DNA of 64,000 nt from Carboxylicivirga linearis (GTDB lineage Bacteria; Bacteroidota; Bacteroidia; Bacteroidales; Marinilabiliaceae), in NCBI RefSeq assembly GCF_018271995.1, contig NZ_JAGUCO010000010.1, positions 1 to 64,000 on the forward strand, in the 5' to 3' direction. A program made the position numbers and the translations under genes. Numbering within the stretch: position 1 is the stretch's first letter; the number at the start of each line of letters is the position of its first letter. This document shows positions 33,605 to 42,311 of the stretch, piece by piece. The notes beneath the pieces are model-generated. The model was not told where the DNA came from. It searched no databases and was given only the letters and a program-made list of their open reading frames with translations.

Positions 33605-34021
33605 TTATTCCTCTTTGTTGGTAATGATGGTTTCAATATTTTTTGACTGGCACATTGGGCAGCAATCGCTAGTTGAACAATCAGGTAAATTAAATCGGGC
33701 ATTGCAACGATTGCATACATACCAGCTTTCGTCCATATGTGCATGGCCATAAACGGCTCTTATTTCTTTGGTCTCAACCAGAGCTTCAGCTATCTTTCGT
33801 CGCGCGGTTTCGTAAATCCGTGCAAAGGTGGCCCGCGATATTCCCATTAGCTTTGATGCTTCCAGTTGATTCATTAAATCGTAATCAGCCAGTTTAATGG
33901 CCTCGTATTCTTCGTAAAGAAGTTCTACCGATCTGTTATTGGGTCTGTGGCCATATGGTTTGTACCCTTTAAATCCGGGTGGAGCTACTATTTTTCGTAA
34001 TCTTCTTCTGCGAGGCATCAA
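33605..34021 (-). CDS. DUF134-family DNA-binding regulator with C-terminal Cys cluster
   Basis: 138 aa. The N-terminus (RRRRLRKIVAPPGFKGYKP) and helix-turn-helix (YDLMNQLEASKLMGISRATF, then ARIYETARRKIAEALV) are those of DUF134 proteins, which resemble sigma-70 region 4. A C-terminal extension carries two CxxC pairs (CNRCN, CPMC) and further Cys and His, likely a zinc or Fe-S sensing site. It is the first gene of the cluster and is preceded by two identical near-palindromes overlapping its promoter, so autoregulation is very likely, with metal or redox state as the probable signal (inference). Confidence 0.9.
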   Translation of the reverse strand: MMPRRRRLRKIVAPPGFKGYKPYGHRPNNRSVELLYEEYEAIKLADYDLMNQLEASKLMGISRATFARIYETARRKIAEALVETKEIRAVYGHAHMDESWYVCNRCNARFNLPDCSTSDCCPMCQSKNIETIITNKEE

Positions 34022-34033
34022 TTTAAAATTTAA

Positions 34034-34079
34034 ATGAGAATATGCTCAAAATTATAAATAATGAGAATATGCTCAAAAT
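34034..34079 (-). promoter_or_regulatory. promoter and double operator of the ORP-like cluster
   Basis: A 19-bp direct repeat (ATGAGAATATGCTCAAAAT) occurs at 34034-34052 and 34061-34079, 27 bp apart. Each contains the near-palindrome TGAGCATATTCTCA (12 of 14 symmetric). Read on the minus strand, a -33 TTTG (34077-34074) and an exact -7 box TAATTTTG (34054-34047) are 19 nt apart, and each box lies against one operator. The expected start of transcription is near 34040, about 20 nt before the ATG. This geometry suits a repressor dimer on each site, most likely the DUF134 protein. Confidence 0.8.
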
Positions 34080-34217
34080 AAAATTGAAATTATTTTAATC
34101 TTATATTGACTATTTGTCTGGATCGTAATGAATAATGGAATTAACAATGTGCTGCTAATAATCCACTAACGTTATGAAACTTTACGTGAATGGGATTAAT
34201 TTCAGGCTATTATTATT

Positions 34218-34225
34218 TAGTTTTG
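34218..34225 (+). promoter_or_regulatory. candidate -7 box of the sensor-kinase operon
   Basis: TAGTTTTG matches TAnnTTTG exactly, 47 nt before the histidine-kinase ATG. The -33 region is not a clear TTTG. Confidence 0.45.
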
Positions 34226-34271
34226 CACAGATAAAGAAGACCTTTGACCAAATCTAATTGAACCAAACTAA

Positions 34272-36239
34272 ATGAGTAGCCAACTATTGTCTGTAAATTG
34301 GGGAAAGACAATTTTATTAGGAATTATCTTAAGTCTTACCTTCTTCCCTGAAAGCTACGCAAGAGGTAGCAAGCTTCCACCTGTTGAATTAAAAGATAGT
34401 TTAGTAAGTGTTTTAACTGATGCCGGTAATGATACGTTATTAGTCGATAGTGTTTATGCGCTCATAAAAATCTATCGTCGCCAATTAAAAGATGAGTATA
34501 AAAATATTCTGGTTGATTATATCAATTACTCTTCGGATATTGGCTACACTCGCGGAGCCATGCGAATGTATGATCGATTAGGACTAAACGAACGATATAG
34601 CGAGCGATTTGATTCTGCTGTTTTTTATCATCATAAATCGTTGGAACTGGCTATTCAGCTCAAGGATAGTTTTCAGATGGCTTATAACTATAATAATATT
34701 GGTCAGGCGTATCGATTGCAGGATATGAATAGTTTGGCCATTAAAAATTTTCATAAAGCTCTGGATTTGCAGGAGGCTAATGGCAATGATAAAGGAGCGT
34801 CGTTTACTCAAAATACTCTGGGTGCGGTTTATGTTGTACAAAAGGAGTATGATCAGGCGATGCATTATTTCAGAGAATCGCAGAAAACAGCGAAGCATAG
34901 AAATGATTTACGAACCCAATCCTATAACCTGGGAGCTATGGGTGAAGTTTATATGCTGCAAAATCAACCCGATTCAGCTATTTTATATTTTACTACAGCC
35001 AAAGATATTAAACTGGAAATGGGTGATAAGAAAGGGCTTGGTGTATCGAACCATTTAATTGGTCAGGCTTATTTTAATAAAGGCGATTATTTTAAAGCTG
35101 AATCGTATTTGAACGGAGCCTTAAATCTACATCTAAAATATCATACGGAACGATACATTGCCTTGTGTTACGATTATTTGGGTAAAATAAAGCTTAAGCA
35201 GAATAAGTATGACGAAGCTGCCGATTATTTATTAAAAGCAAAATCAATTTCTACCAATATACACTCGTACGAAAATTTATTGTCCATCAATAGTAGTCTG
35301 AAAGAGCTTTATCAGAATCAGCGGCAATGGCCTTTGGCAATGCAGGTGATGGTGCAAAATGAGCAAATAAACGATAGTATTTACAGCTTGAAGAAAGCGC
35401 GGGAAATGCAGGCGCTTGAGATCGAATACGAAACCGAAAAGCGTGAACAGCAAATTAAACTGCTTTCGGCCGAAAATGAGATAAAAGAGCAACGACTTAA
35501 AATAGGTATTGCCATTATTGCATTGCTGGTTCTTACCATTGGTTTTTGGTTTTTTATGCAGAAGGAGAAACAAAAACGAATTCTGTTAGAGCGTGATAAA
35601 GTAAGACAACAGTTGTTGCGATCACAAATGAATCCTCACTTCTTGTTTAATGCTCTGGGTAGCATTCAAAGTTATATGTATCAGAATGATGTTAAAACAG
35701 CTGCAAGATATATGGGTAACTTTGCTTCGTTAACTCGCTCTATTTTGAATAATTCGGCAGTAGAACAGGTATCGCTCGATGAAGAAATAAGTACACTAAA
35801 AAATTATCTGGAACTTGAAAAAATGCGTTTGCAATCCAATTTCCAGTACAGTATTGAAGTGCCTGAAGATATTGATGTAGAATTTGTAGCTGTTCCTCCC
35901 ATGTTGATCCAGCCTTTTGTTGAAAATGCCATCAAACATGGGATTAAAAATTACAGTTCGGGAGGAAAGGTGAAGCTTGCTTTTGAAGAGAAGGAAGATC
36001 TTATTCATGTAGTGATTGAAGATAATGGAGAGGGAATAAACACGACGAAAGAAAAAGGTACAATCAATCACAAGTCGATGGCTACTACTATTTTTAAGCA
36101 GCGAATGAAAATTATCCGCGATAAATTCCCGAATGTTCCTGAGCCTGTTATTTACGACTTATCTGAGAATGATAGTCAAGGTACCCGAATTGATTTGTAT
36201 CTGCCAATACTTGAATTAAGTCCCATTTTAAATTCCTGA
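34272..36239 (+). CDS. TPR-sensor histidine kinase of the LytS/His_kinase type
   Basis: 655 aa. A signal or first membrane segment (ILLGIILSLTFF) is followed by a periplasmic TPR array (about 85-365, e.g. YNNIGQAYRLQDMNSLAIKN), a coiled coil, a transmembrane helix (about 410-428, IGIAIIALLVLTIGFWFF), and a cytoplasmic kinase. The kinase has the PF06580 motif LRSQMNPHFLFNALGSIQ with phospho-acceptor His456, and an ATPase domain with PPMLIQPFVENAIKHGI and EDNGEGI. It pairs with the LytTR regulator 4 nt downstream. The signal sensed is unknown; Bacteroidota use this class widely. The following OMP/OmpA/T9SS genes may be its targets (inference from order only). Confidence 0.92.
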   Translation: MSSQLLSVNWGKTILLGIILSLTFFPESYARGSKLPPVELKDSLVSVLTDAGNDTLLVDSVYALIKIYRRQLKDEYKNILVDYINYSSDIGYTRGAMRMYDRLGLNERYSERFDSAVFYHHKSLELAIQLKDSFQMAYNYNNIGQAYRLQDMNSLAIKNFHKALDLQEANGNDKGASFTQNTLGAVYVVQKEYDQAMHYFRESQKTAKHRNDLRTQSYNLGAMGEVYMLQNQPDSAILYFTTAKDIKLEMGDKKGLGVSNHLIGQAYFNKGDYFKAESYLNGALNLHLKYHTERYIALCYDYLGKIKLKQNKYDEAADYLLKAKSISTNIHSYENLLSINSSLKELYQNQRQWPLAMQVMVQNEQINDSIYSLKKAREMQALEIEYETEKREQQIKLLSAENEIKEQRLKIGIAIIALLVLTIGFWFFMQKEKQKRILLERDKVRQQLLRSQMNPHFLFNALGSIQSYMYQNDVKTAARYMGNFASLTRSILNNSAVEQVSLDEEISTLKNYLELEKMRLQSNFQYSIEVPEDIDVEFVAVPPMLIQPFVENAIKHGIKNYSSGGKVKLAFEEKEDLIHVVIEDNGEGINTTKEKGTINHKSMATTIFKQRMKIIRDKFPNVPEPVIYDLSENDSQGTRIDLYLPILELSPILNS

Positions 36240-36243
36240 AATT

Positions 36244-36996
36244 ATGAGCCGTTTTAAAGCTGTAATTATTGATGATGAACCTAATATGCGTTTGTTGCTT
36301 CGTGAGTTGGTTGCTGATAATTTCACCGAAATTCAAATAATGGCTGAAGCCGGATCGGTAGATGAAGGTGTGGCAATTATTCTGCAACATAAACCCGATA
36401 TTGTATTTTTAGATATTGAAATTAAGGGAGGAACGGGTTTTCATATTTTGCAAAAGGTAAAACCCTACTCATTCAAATTGATTTTTATTACGGCATTTAA
36501 TCAATTTGCCATCAAAGCCATTAAGTTTAGCGCCATCGATTATATTCTTAAGCCTGTAAACGAAACCGAGTTTGTGCAAGCTGTTTCTAATGCCATTGAT
36601 AGTATTCAGCAATCGTTAAGTTCGGCTCAGATGACTAATTTTATTGATCATTTTGAGAAGGAAGAGCAGCGCAAGAAAATCGTACTTCGTACTTCTGATG
36701 CTATCCATTTAGTTGAGGTTAGCGATATTGTTTATTGTAAAAGCGATAATAGTTATACCTCTTTTTATTTAAAAGATCAAAAAGAGATTTTAGTATCGAA
36801 ATCGATTAAAGAGTTTGCTGATTTGTTGGAGGAATATCGTTTTTTTCGGCCTCATCAATCATTCTTGGTTAACCTGAACTGTGTAAACAAGATTGATAAA
36901 ACTGACGGTGGATTTATCATCCTAAATAACGGAAAGGAAATACCCGTGTCAGGGCGCCGAAAAGCCTATGTGCTGCAGATGGTAGAAGCGTTGTGA
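36244..36996 (+). CDS. LytTR-family response regulator
   Basis: 250 aa. The receiver domain (1-120) has the acidic pair Asp10-Asp11, phospho-acceptor Asp57 (FLDIEIKGG) and the switch Lys in YILKPV. The C-terminal LytTR DNA-binding domain (about 145-250) carries IVYCKSDNSYTSFYL, FFRPHQSFLVNL and IPVSGRRKAYVL, all hallmark segments. It starts 4 nt after the kinase stop, so the two form a cognate pair. LytTR proteins bind direct repeats in target promoters; I found no obvious repeat pair to assign to it. Confidence 0.94.
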   Translation: MSRFKAVIIDDEPNMRLLLRELVADNFTEIQIMAEAGSVDEGVAIILQHKPDIVFLDIEIKGGTGFHILQKVKPYSFKLIFITAFNQFAIKAIKFSAIDYILKPVNETEFVQAVSNAIDSIQQSLSSAQMTNFIDHFEKEEQRKKIVLRTSDAIHLVEVSDIVYCKSDNSYTSFYLKDQKEILVSKSIKEFADLLEEYRFFRPHQSFLVNLNCVNKIDKTDGGFIILNNGKEIPVSGRRKAYVLQMVEAL

Positions 36997-37103
36997 TTGT
37001 AAATGTTTATACAGCCCAAAACAAATTCAGTTAAATTCAATACGCTTTCAAGTTAGCGTACTACCAATTCAAATATACCCCAAAAACACATATTGATAGG
37101 TTC

Positions 37104-37111
37104 TACTTTTG
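37104..37111 (+). promoter_or_regulatory. candidate -7 box of the beta-barrel protein gene
   Basis: TACTTTTG matches TAnnTTTG exactly, with the ATG 29 nt further on. The -33 element is not evident. Confidence 0.45.
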
Positions 37112-37139
37112 AAGTATAAACAATTAAAAACCTATTGAC

Positions 37140-37712
37140 ATGAGAACAATTAAAATGTACTTAGTGCTGGGTGCGCTATGTGTTTTGGGATTAACAGCTA
37201 AAGCTCAGGATTCGAAATTTATGTTGGGAGCAGGCCTCGATTATGCTACTGATATTGATAATTTGGGTATCCACCTAAAAGGCTTGTACCTTATAAACGA
37301 TGACTGGGAAGCTGATGCTGGTTATACTTATTACTTCAAAAAGAACTATACCAACTGGTCAGCACTTGATTTTAACGGACATTATGTTTTTACTAGCAGC
37401 GATAAAGGTGTTTTGTATGCTTTAGCTGGCCTAAATGTAACTTTCTACAAAATTAAGTATGATGATATAGTTGGTGACTATACCACTGGATATGATGATT
37501 ATTATGGAGAGTACTATGGCGATGAGTATTCTGATTTAATGGTAAGTATGACCTCTGATATGGAAGCAAAAGGTTCTGAAGTTGGCTTAAATATTGGATT
37601 AGGTGGAAGAATGGGCTTAAGTGATAATTTGTTTCTTTCTGGCGAAATAAAATACACATTGGGCGGAGCCGATTACTTAAATATCGGAGCTGGGTTAATG
37701 TACTGCTTCTGA
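37140..37712 (+). CDS. outer-membrane beta-barrel protein (OmpW/porin-like, 190 aa)
   Basis: A signal peptide (ends TAKAQD) is followed by alternating aromatic strands typical of a small eight-stranded barrel: MLGAGLDYATDID, WEADAGYTYYF, LDFNGHYVFTSSDKGVLYAL, VGLNIGLGGRMGL, and a C-terminal strand ending in Phe (GAGLMYCF), the usual outer-membrane insertion signal. One external loop is very Tyr/Asp-rich (about 115-137). It has its own candidate promoter after the two-component pair. Specific function is unknown. Confidence 0.82.
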   Translation: MRTIKMYLVLGALCVLGLTAKAQDSKFMLGAGLDYATDIDNLGIHLKGLYLINDDWEADAGYTYYFKKNYTNWSALDFNGHYVFTSSDKGVLYALAGLNVTFYKIKYDDIVGDYTTGYDDYYGEYYGDEYSDLMVSMTSDMEAKGSEVGLNIGLGGRMGLSDNLFLSGEIKYTLGGADYLNIGAGLMYCF

Positions 37713-37808
37713 TTATAGATTATCGGGAAACGAGTTTCGGGATGTTCTTTGAGGAATGTCTCGAAACAATTTCTCTATTTCAATTCGATTAACCCAAGAA
37801 TCTTCGCT

Positions 37809-39059
37809 ATGAAAAATCTGATAATAATTGTTTGCCTTTTTGTGCTTTCAACTCAGATAAAAGCACAGGTAAAAGTGGATGTTGGTAAAAAAGTTGAAAG
37901 TTCGGCCAACAGAAAAGCTAACCAAAAAACGGACGAAGCTATTGATAAAACCTTCGACAAACTCGAAGAAGGTATTGGCTCATTGTTTGGTAAGAAAAAG
38001 AAAAAATCTTCAAAGAGTTCAGTGGCTCAGGAAAAGACTGAAGTTTCAACTTCATCTTCTGATAAGGAAGTTTCTGATAAAGCACCAGTAGCAGATAAAG
38101 TAACCATGAATTGGAGTAAATTCGATTTTGTTCCTGGTGATGAGGTCATTTTTTCAGATGCTCCTGATATAGATGAAGAAAATGGTGAATTTCCAACACG
38201 CTGGGATTTAAAAGGCGGTCAGGTTGAAATTGTAGAAGTTGATGGTGAGAAAGTAATTGCCTTCTTCGATGGCAGTCCTGAAATTGTTCCTTATCTTAAA
38301 AATGCTGAAACTGATTATTTGCCTGATGTTTTTACCATTGAATTTGACATCTATCGTCCTGCTCATGGAAATCGCTTCTTTGTTTATTTATGGGATCGAA
38401 AACGTCAACGCAGTGGCGGTGATCAGGAAATAGAAATTAATATTAATAGCGTTGCTGTTAATAATGTTACAGGTGAATATGCACCTGCGAGAGATCGAGA
38501 TCAGGGCCGTTGGATGCACGTCTCCATTGCTTATACTAAAGGTAAAATGAAAGTGTATTTAGATGATACGCGATTGATAAATATTCCTCATTACGAGTAC
38601 AATCCTACAGGCCTATCCGTTCAATGTTATTTTGCCGATGTAAATGAAGACAAAATCTGGTATCTAAAAAATGTGAGAATTGCCAAAGGTGGTGTAAAAT
38701 ATTACGATCGAGTGCTAAGCGATGGAAAGATTGTTTGTAATGGCATTCGTTTCGATGTGAATAAAGCTACTCTCAAACCAGAATCAATGGGGCAAATCAA
38801 CGAGATATATGAGTTGATGCAGAAAAATGCAGATTTGAAATTCTCAGTTGAGGGCCATACAGATAGTGATGGAGATGATTTGAAGAATCAATCATTATCC
38901 GAAATACGTGCGCAGGAAGTGATGAATACTTTGATAAAGATGGGAATTGATTCTTCTCGTTTGCAAGCAAAAGGATTTGGAGAATCGGTGCCATTGAATC
39001 ACAATGCTACACCTGAAGAAAAAGCCAGCAACAGGCGCGTTGAGTTTGTAAAAATCTAA
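37809..39059 (+). CDS. OmpA-family protein with central LamG-like domain
   Basis: 416 aa from the ATG at 37809 (MKNLIIIVCLFVLSTQIKAQ signal); the longer frame starts with TTG inside the preceding gap and is rejected. After a Lys/Ser-rich linker (about 60-90), residues about 105-310 look like a concanavalin/LamG-type beta-sandwich (FTIEFDIYRPAH, MKVYLDDTRLINIPHY). Residues about 315-416 form the OmpA C-terminal domain (GIRFDVNKATLKPES, VEGHTDSDGDD, LSEIRAQEVMNTLI, ASNRRVEFV) that grips peptidoglycan. It probably links the envelope to the wall. It follows the beta-barrel gene by about 100 nt. Confidence 0.88.
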   Translation: MKNLIIIVCLFVLSTQIKAQVKVDVGKKVESSANRKANQKTDEAIDKTFDKLEEGIGSLFGKKKKKSSKSSVAQEKTEVSTSSSDKEVSDKAPVADKVTMNWSKFDFVPGDEVIFSDAPDIDEENGEFPTRWDLKGGQVEIVEVDGEKVIAFFDGSPEIVPYLKNAETDYLPDVFTIEFDIYRPAHGNRFFVYLWDRKRQRSGGDQEIEININSVAVNNVTGEYAPARDRDQGRWMHVSIAYTKGKMKVYLDDTRLINIPHYEYNPTGLSVQCYFADVNEDKIWYLKNVRIAKGGVKYYDRVLSDGKIVCNGIRFDVNKATLKPESMGQINEIYELMQKNADLKFSVEGHTDSDGDDLKNQSLSEIRAQEVMNTLIKMGIDSSRLQAKGFGESVPLNHNATPEEKASNRRVEFVKI

Positions 39060-39221
39060 ACTTAAAACTTATTGTTATGGGATCTCTAAAATCTATTACC
39101 GTGTCGCATTTTTGTTTATGGAAGAAAAGCCTCAACGGATTGAGTGGTAAGAATCAAGGTTGGTATTTCCTCAGATATTAACTGTGATGTATAACAAACT
39201 ATAACTTAAAAATAATTCAAC

Positions 39222-40685
39222 ATGAAAAAGAAAATTTTACTTTCAATCTTATTCATCCTAACAGGTGTAATGACCATGATGGCTCAAATAGTGGCTTTTC
39301 AAGGTATCTCAAAAACGCGAATTGATGTAACAAACGAAACCGTTGTTGGGCAGGTATCAATCAATCCTCAAGTTTCCGGTAAGGCAATTGTGCGATTCGA
39401 CGGTGTTTGTTCCTCTGATTTTGGAGATCGAATCGTATTGGCAGCAAGCAATACAACATCGTGGGGAACAAACGACGGAAGTGTTTCTGCTGAAGGTATC
39501 AGCCAATCGTTAAGAAGCAGACCTTTTTCCCATACTCGCGTTTATGATGTAACGGCAGGAGCTCATTCTTTTTATGCTATTGCACATAACTATGTTGAAA
39601 CAGCGGGTTCGGGTAAAGCATCCATTTACGGCAGCTTAACTGTAGAATTTGTTCCGGAAGGACAATATATGGTCGAATATCAGGGTGTAGTGCAATCGAA
39701 CATCAACTTATCTGATAAAACAACAGTTGGTCAAGTTACTCTTAATCCAACAACTTCAGGAAAGGTGATTGTGCATTTCGACGGGAAATGTATATCCGAT
39801 CCTGGTGATCGTATTGTATTGGCAGCAAGTAATACAACATCGTGGGAGGTAAACGACGGAAATGTAGGGGTTGAAGCAATTGATTCTGATTTAAAACGAA
39901 ATTCATTTTCACATACACGAGTCTATGATGTTAGTGCAGGTAGTCAAACATTTTATGCTGTTGCTCATAATTCTGTAGAAACAGAAGGAAACGGTGTCGC
40001 TTCAATTTATGGTACGCTAACTGCCTTGTTTATTCCAGACGAAATTCTTCCTGTTGCCTTTGCTTCTATTGTAAATGCGAATACTGATTTAAGTGATGTA
40101 ACTACTGTTGGTCAGGTTACTATTAATCCGCAAACTGCTGGAAAAGCCATTGTTCATTTCGACGGATTGTGTATTTCTGATGATGGTGATATGATTGTTT
40201 TGGCGGCCAGTGATACTCCTGATTGGGGAGTAAATGACGGAAATGTATCTGTTCAGGCGGTGGACGATGATTTGAATAGGAATTCATTCTCGCATACCCG
40301 CGTTTATAATATTGCTGCAGGAAGCCATACTTTCTATGCGGTAGCTCAAAATTACGCTGAAACAGCAGGGACTGGTATTGCCTCTGTTTATGGTAGTCTT
40401 ACTGTTGAGTTTATACCGAATGAAACAAGTACAGCCATTGGTGATAATATTCTTGATTCGTCATTCAACATTTATCCCAATCCTTGCAGCGGAATTTTCT
40501 ACATTGACGGATCTTCATCTTTCGATTGTGAAATATTCAATGTGGCTGGATATCTGATGGCGAAATATCCTAATGTTAATTCCAATTCTCCTATCAATAT
40601 TGAAAACCTGACTTTGGGAACTTATCTGGTAAAAATATATACCGATGAAGGTACAATAGTTAAGAAGTTGGTGGTTAATAAATAA
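39222..40685 (+). CDS. T9SS-secreted protein with three copies of an unrecognised 126-residue domain
   Basis: 487 aa: a signal peptide (ends MMAQI), three tandem domains at about residues 24-150, 151-280 and 281-405, then a type IX secretion sorting domain (about 415-487, FNIYPNPCSG ... IENLTLGTYLVKIYTDEGTIVKKLVV). Each domain shares TVGQVxxNP, SGKxIVxFDGxC, GDRIVLAASxT, FSHTRVYD and ASIYGSLTVEF. I do not recognise the domain; the beta-rich pattern suggests a sandwich. The protein is expected to cross the outer membrane and be attached to the surface or released. The next gene starts 8 nt later and is co-transcribed. Confidence 0.85.
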   Translation: MKKKILLSILFILTGVMTMMAQIVAFQGISKTRIDVTNETVVGQVSINPQVSGKAIVRFDGVCSSDFGDRIVLAASNTTSWGTNDGSVSAEGISQSLRSRPFSHTRVYDVTAGAHSFYAIAHNYVETAGSGKASIYGSLTVEFVPEGQYMVEYQGVVQSNINLSDKTTVGQVTLNPTTSGKVIVHFDGKCISDPGDRIVLAASNTTSWEVNDGNVGVEAIDSDLKRNSFSHTRVYDVSAGSQTFYAVAHNSVETEGNGVASIYGTLTALFIPDEILPVAFASIVNANTDLSDVTTVGQVTINPQTAGKAIVHFDGLCISDDGDMIVLAASDTPDWGVNDGNVSVQAVDDDLNRNSFSHTRVYNIAAGSHTFYAVAQNYAETAGTGIASVYGSLTVEFIPNETSTAIGDNILDSSFNIYPNPCSGIFYIDGSSSFDCEIFNVAGYLMAKYPNVNSNSPINIENLTLGTYLVKIYTDEGTIVKKLVVNK

Positions 40686-40693
40686 TCAGAGCA

Positions 40694-41344
40694 ATGAAAA
40701 GGTTTAAAAATATACTGGTTGTTATTTTATTGGGATGTTCGATTGCTATGAATGCTCAAATTAATCCGGAAAAATATGCTGTAAAATCGGGGCATGTCCA
40801 ATATACTTTATCTGGAAATACAACAGGTACAAAAAGTGTTTGGTGGGATGATTACGGAGATAAAACCTATGAAGAGATAAAAGCAGTTACCGAGGTGAAA
40901 ATGTTTGGTATGAAAAATCGTGAAGAGGTGCATACCATAACCGTTATGGTTGGCGATCAATTTTGGTCGGTAAATGTAATAGAGGGCACGGGGCAAAAAG
41001 GAGTTTCGGAAACGCAGGAAATGGCTAAATCCATTGCTGAGGATATGACAGAAGAAGAGGCAAAACAATTAGAGCAGCAAATAATGGATGCTTTAGGCGG
41101 TGAAAAATTAGGGACTGAAACATTTTTAGGTCATTCATGTGAAATATTATCAGTAATGGGTGCTAAAATATGGATATATAAAGGAGTGGTATTGAAGTCG
41201 GAGGCAAAAATAATGGGTATCGAAAGTAATGAAGTAGCAACTTTGTTTGATGAAGATGTAAACGTTGCTTCTAGTCGTTTTACTCCACCAGCAGATGTTG
41301 AATATCAAGATATTTCACAAGTGCAGCAAAGCTTATTTGAATAA
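40694..41344 (+). CDS. secreted protein of unknown function (216 aa)
   Basis: It has a signal peptide (MKRFKNILVVILLGCSIAMN then AQ) and a soluble alpha/beta body. I do not recognise a family. Visible features: an N-terminal beta region (HVQYTLSGNTTGTKSVWWDDYGD), a charged helical middle (EDMTEEEAKQLEQQIMDAL), and a C-terminal strand pair around FLGHSCEILSVMGAKIWIYKG. The last pattern resembles periplasmic DUF4412-like proteins, but I am not certain. It is 8 nt after the T9SS cargo gene and ends at a terminator, so it probably belongs to the same envelope unit. Confidence 0.8.
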   Translation: MKRFKNILVVILLGCSIAMNAQINPEKYAVKSGHVQYTLSGNTTGTKSVWWDDYGDKTYEEIKAVTEVKMFGMKNREEVHTITVMVGDQFWSVNVIEGTGQKGVSETQEMAKSIAEDMTEEEAKQLEQQIMDALGGEKLGTETFLGHSCEILSVMGAKIWIYKGVVLKSEAKIMGIESNEVATLFDEDVNVASSRFTPPADVEYQDISQVQQSLFE

Positions 41345-41397
41345 GAATCATAATTAACAAATAAATTCTCAGCGAATGGGTTAATTGTTGTTGAGTC

Positions 41398-41431
41398 AGG
41401 AGGTTGCCATAACATTTGGTAACCTCCTTTT
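41398..41431 (+). terminator. terminator between convergent operons
   Basis: AGGAGGTTGCC (41398-41408) pairs with GGTAACCTCCT (41418-41428) through one G-T wobble, followed by TTTT in the plus direction. It lies between the secreted-protein gene and the convergent AraC gene and touches the latter's stop. Confidence 0.8.
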
Positions 41432-41432
41432 G

Positions 41433-42311
41433 CTAAAAAACACTTTTTGTACCCGTAAAATTAGTTCTGAATTCGGAAGGAGTGCAGCTTTGGCGCTTTT
41501 TGAAAATGCGATTGAAGTTTGAAATGTTGTTAAAGCCACATTCGAAACAAATTTCACCGATACTTTTATTGCTTTCAATTAGCAGGCGTGTTGCATAGCC
41601 AAGTCGTATTTCGTTTACAAAGTCAACAAACGATTTGCCTGTGCGCTGTTTAATTAGGCGGCTGAAAGATACAACTGTCATATTAACCTGGTTGGCTGCG
41701 TCTTCCAGTTTTATCTTCTTACCAAAGTTTTCTTTTACAAATCCATATATGGCTTCAATTCGTTCGCTGTTATGAAAATCATTCTGACGTTGAAAGGACA
41801 TGTTCGTTAGTAATTGCTGGTCGCGAGATATGGCTAAATCATATAACAGAGATTGAAACTCAAGAAAGCTGTCAAAACCTCTTTTCTGACTTAATCTTTG
41901 TAACCGTGGTTCAATCATTCTAATGGTTTCGCTCGAAAATAAAATTCCCCGGTAGGCATTATTTAATAATTCTCTAATGGGTTGTAGAAGGTTACGATTT
42001 AAGGTTTCTTCGTTAAATAGTTCTCGTGGAAATTGAATCGTAATCTCATGTAGTGATTTATCGCCATTATTTTTAAAGTTTTCCCATCCATGATATAAAT
42101 TAGGTCCCACCATCACCAATTCTTTTTCTTCAATCTCGCCTATATGATCCCCAACAATTCTTTTTCCTCCTTTGGCATTGTGTATATAGTTGATTTCAAA
42201 TTCAGGATGAAAATGGATTGGGAAGTTGAAAAATTCTCGTTCTCTGTCAAATATTAAGAAGCAATCGTTCTCTTTAAGAGGTGTTATTTCACGATGAATT
42301 TGATTTGTCAT
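41433..42311 (-). CDS. AraC-family transcriptional regulator of the mannan locus
   Basis: 292 aa from the ATG at 42311; the longer frame begins with TTG and is rejected. The N-terminal cupin-like sensor (FPIHFHPEFEINYIHNAKGG, GPNLYHGWEN) is followed by the two-helix-turn-helix AraC domain (about 185-285, KIKLEDAANQVNMTVVSFSR, IGEICFECGFNNISNFNRIF). It is divergent from the GH26-GH130-permease operon across a 296-bp gap, the usual position for a local sugar-responsive activator; cytoplasmic mannobiose, mannosyl-glucose or mannose-phosphate would be candidate effectors (inference). Confidence 0.92.
   Translation of the reverse strand: MTNQIHREITPLKENDCFLIFDREREFFNFPIHFHPEFEINYIHNAKGGKRIVGDHIGEIEEKELVMVGPNLYHGWENFKNNGDKSLHEITIQFPRELFNEETLNRNLLQPIRELLNNAYRGILFSSETIRMIEPRLQRLSQKRGFDSFLEFQSLLYDLAISRDQQLLTNMSFQRQNDFHNSERIEAIYGFVKENFGKKIKLEDAANQVNMTVVSFSRLIKQRTGKSFVDFVNEIRLGYATRLLIESNKSIGEICFECGFNNISNFNRIFKKRQSCTPSEFRTNFTGTKSVF

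Noticed and set aside
39077-39181. 34-codon small frame (begins MGSLKSITVSHF) between the OmpA and T9SS genes
   Set aside because: No ribosome site, no family, and the length is expected by chance in a 160-nt gap.
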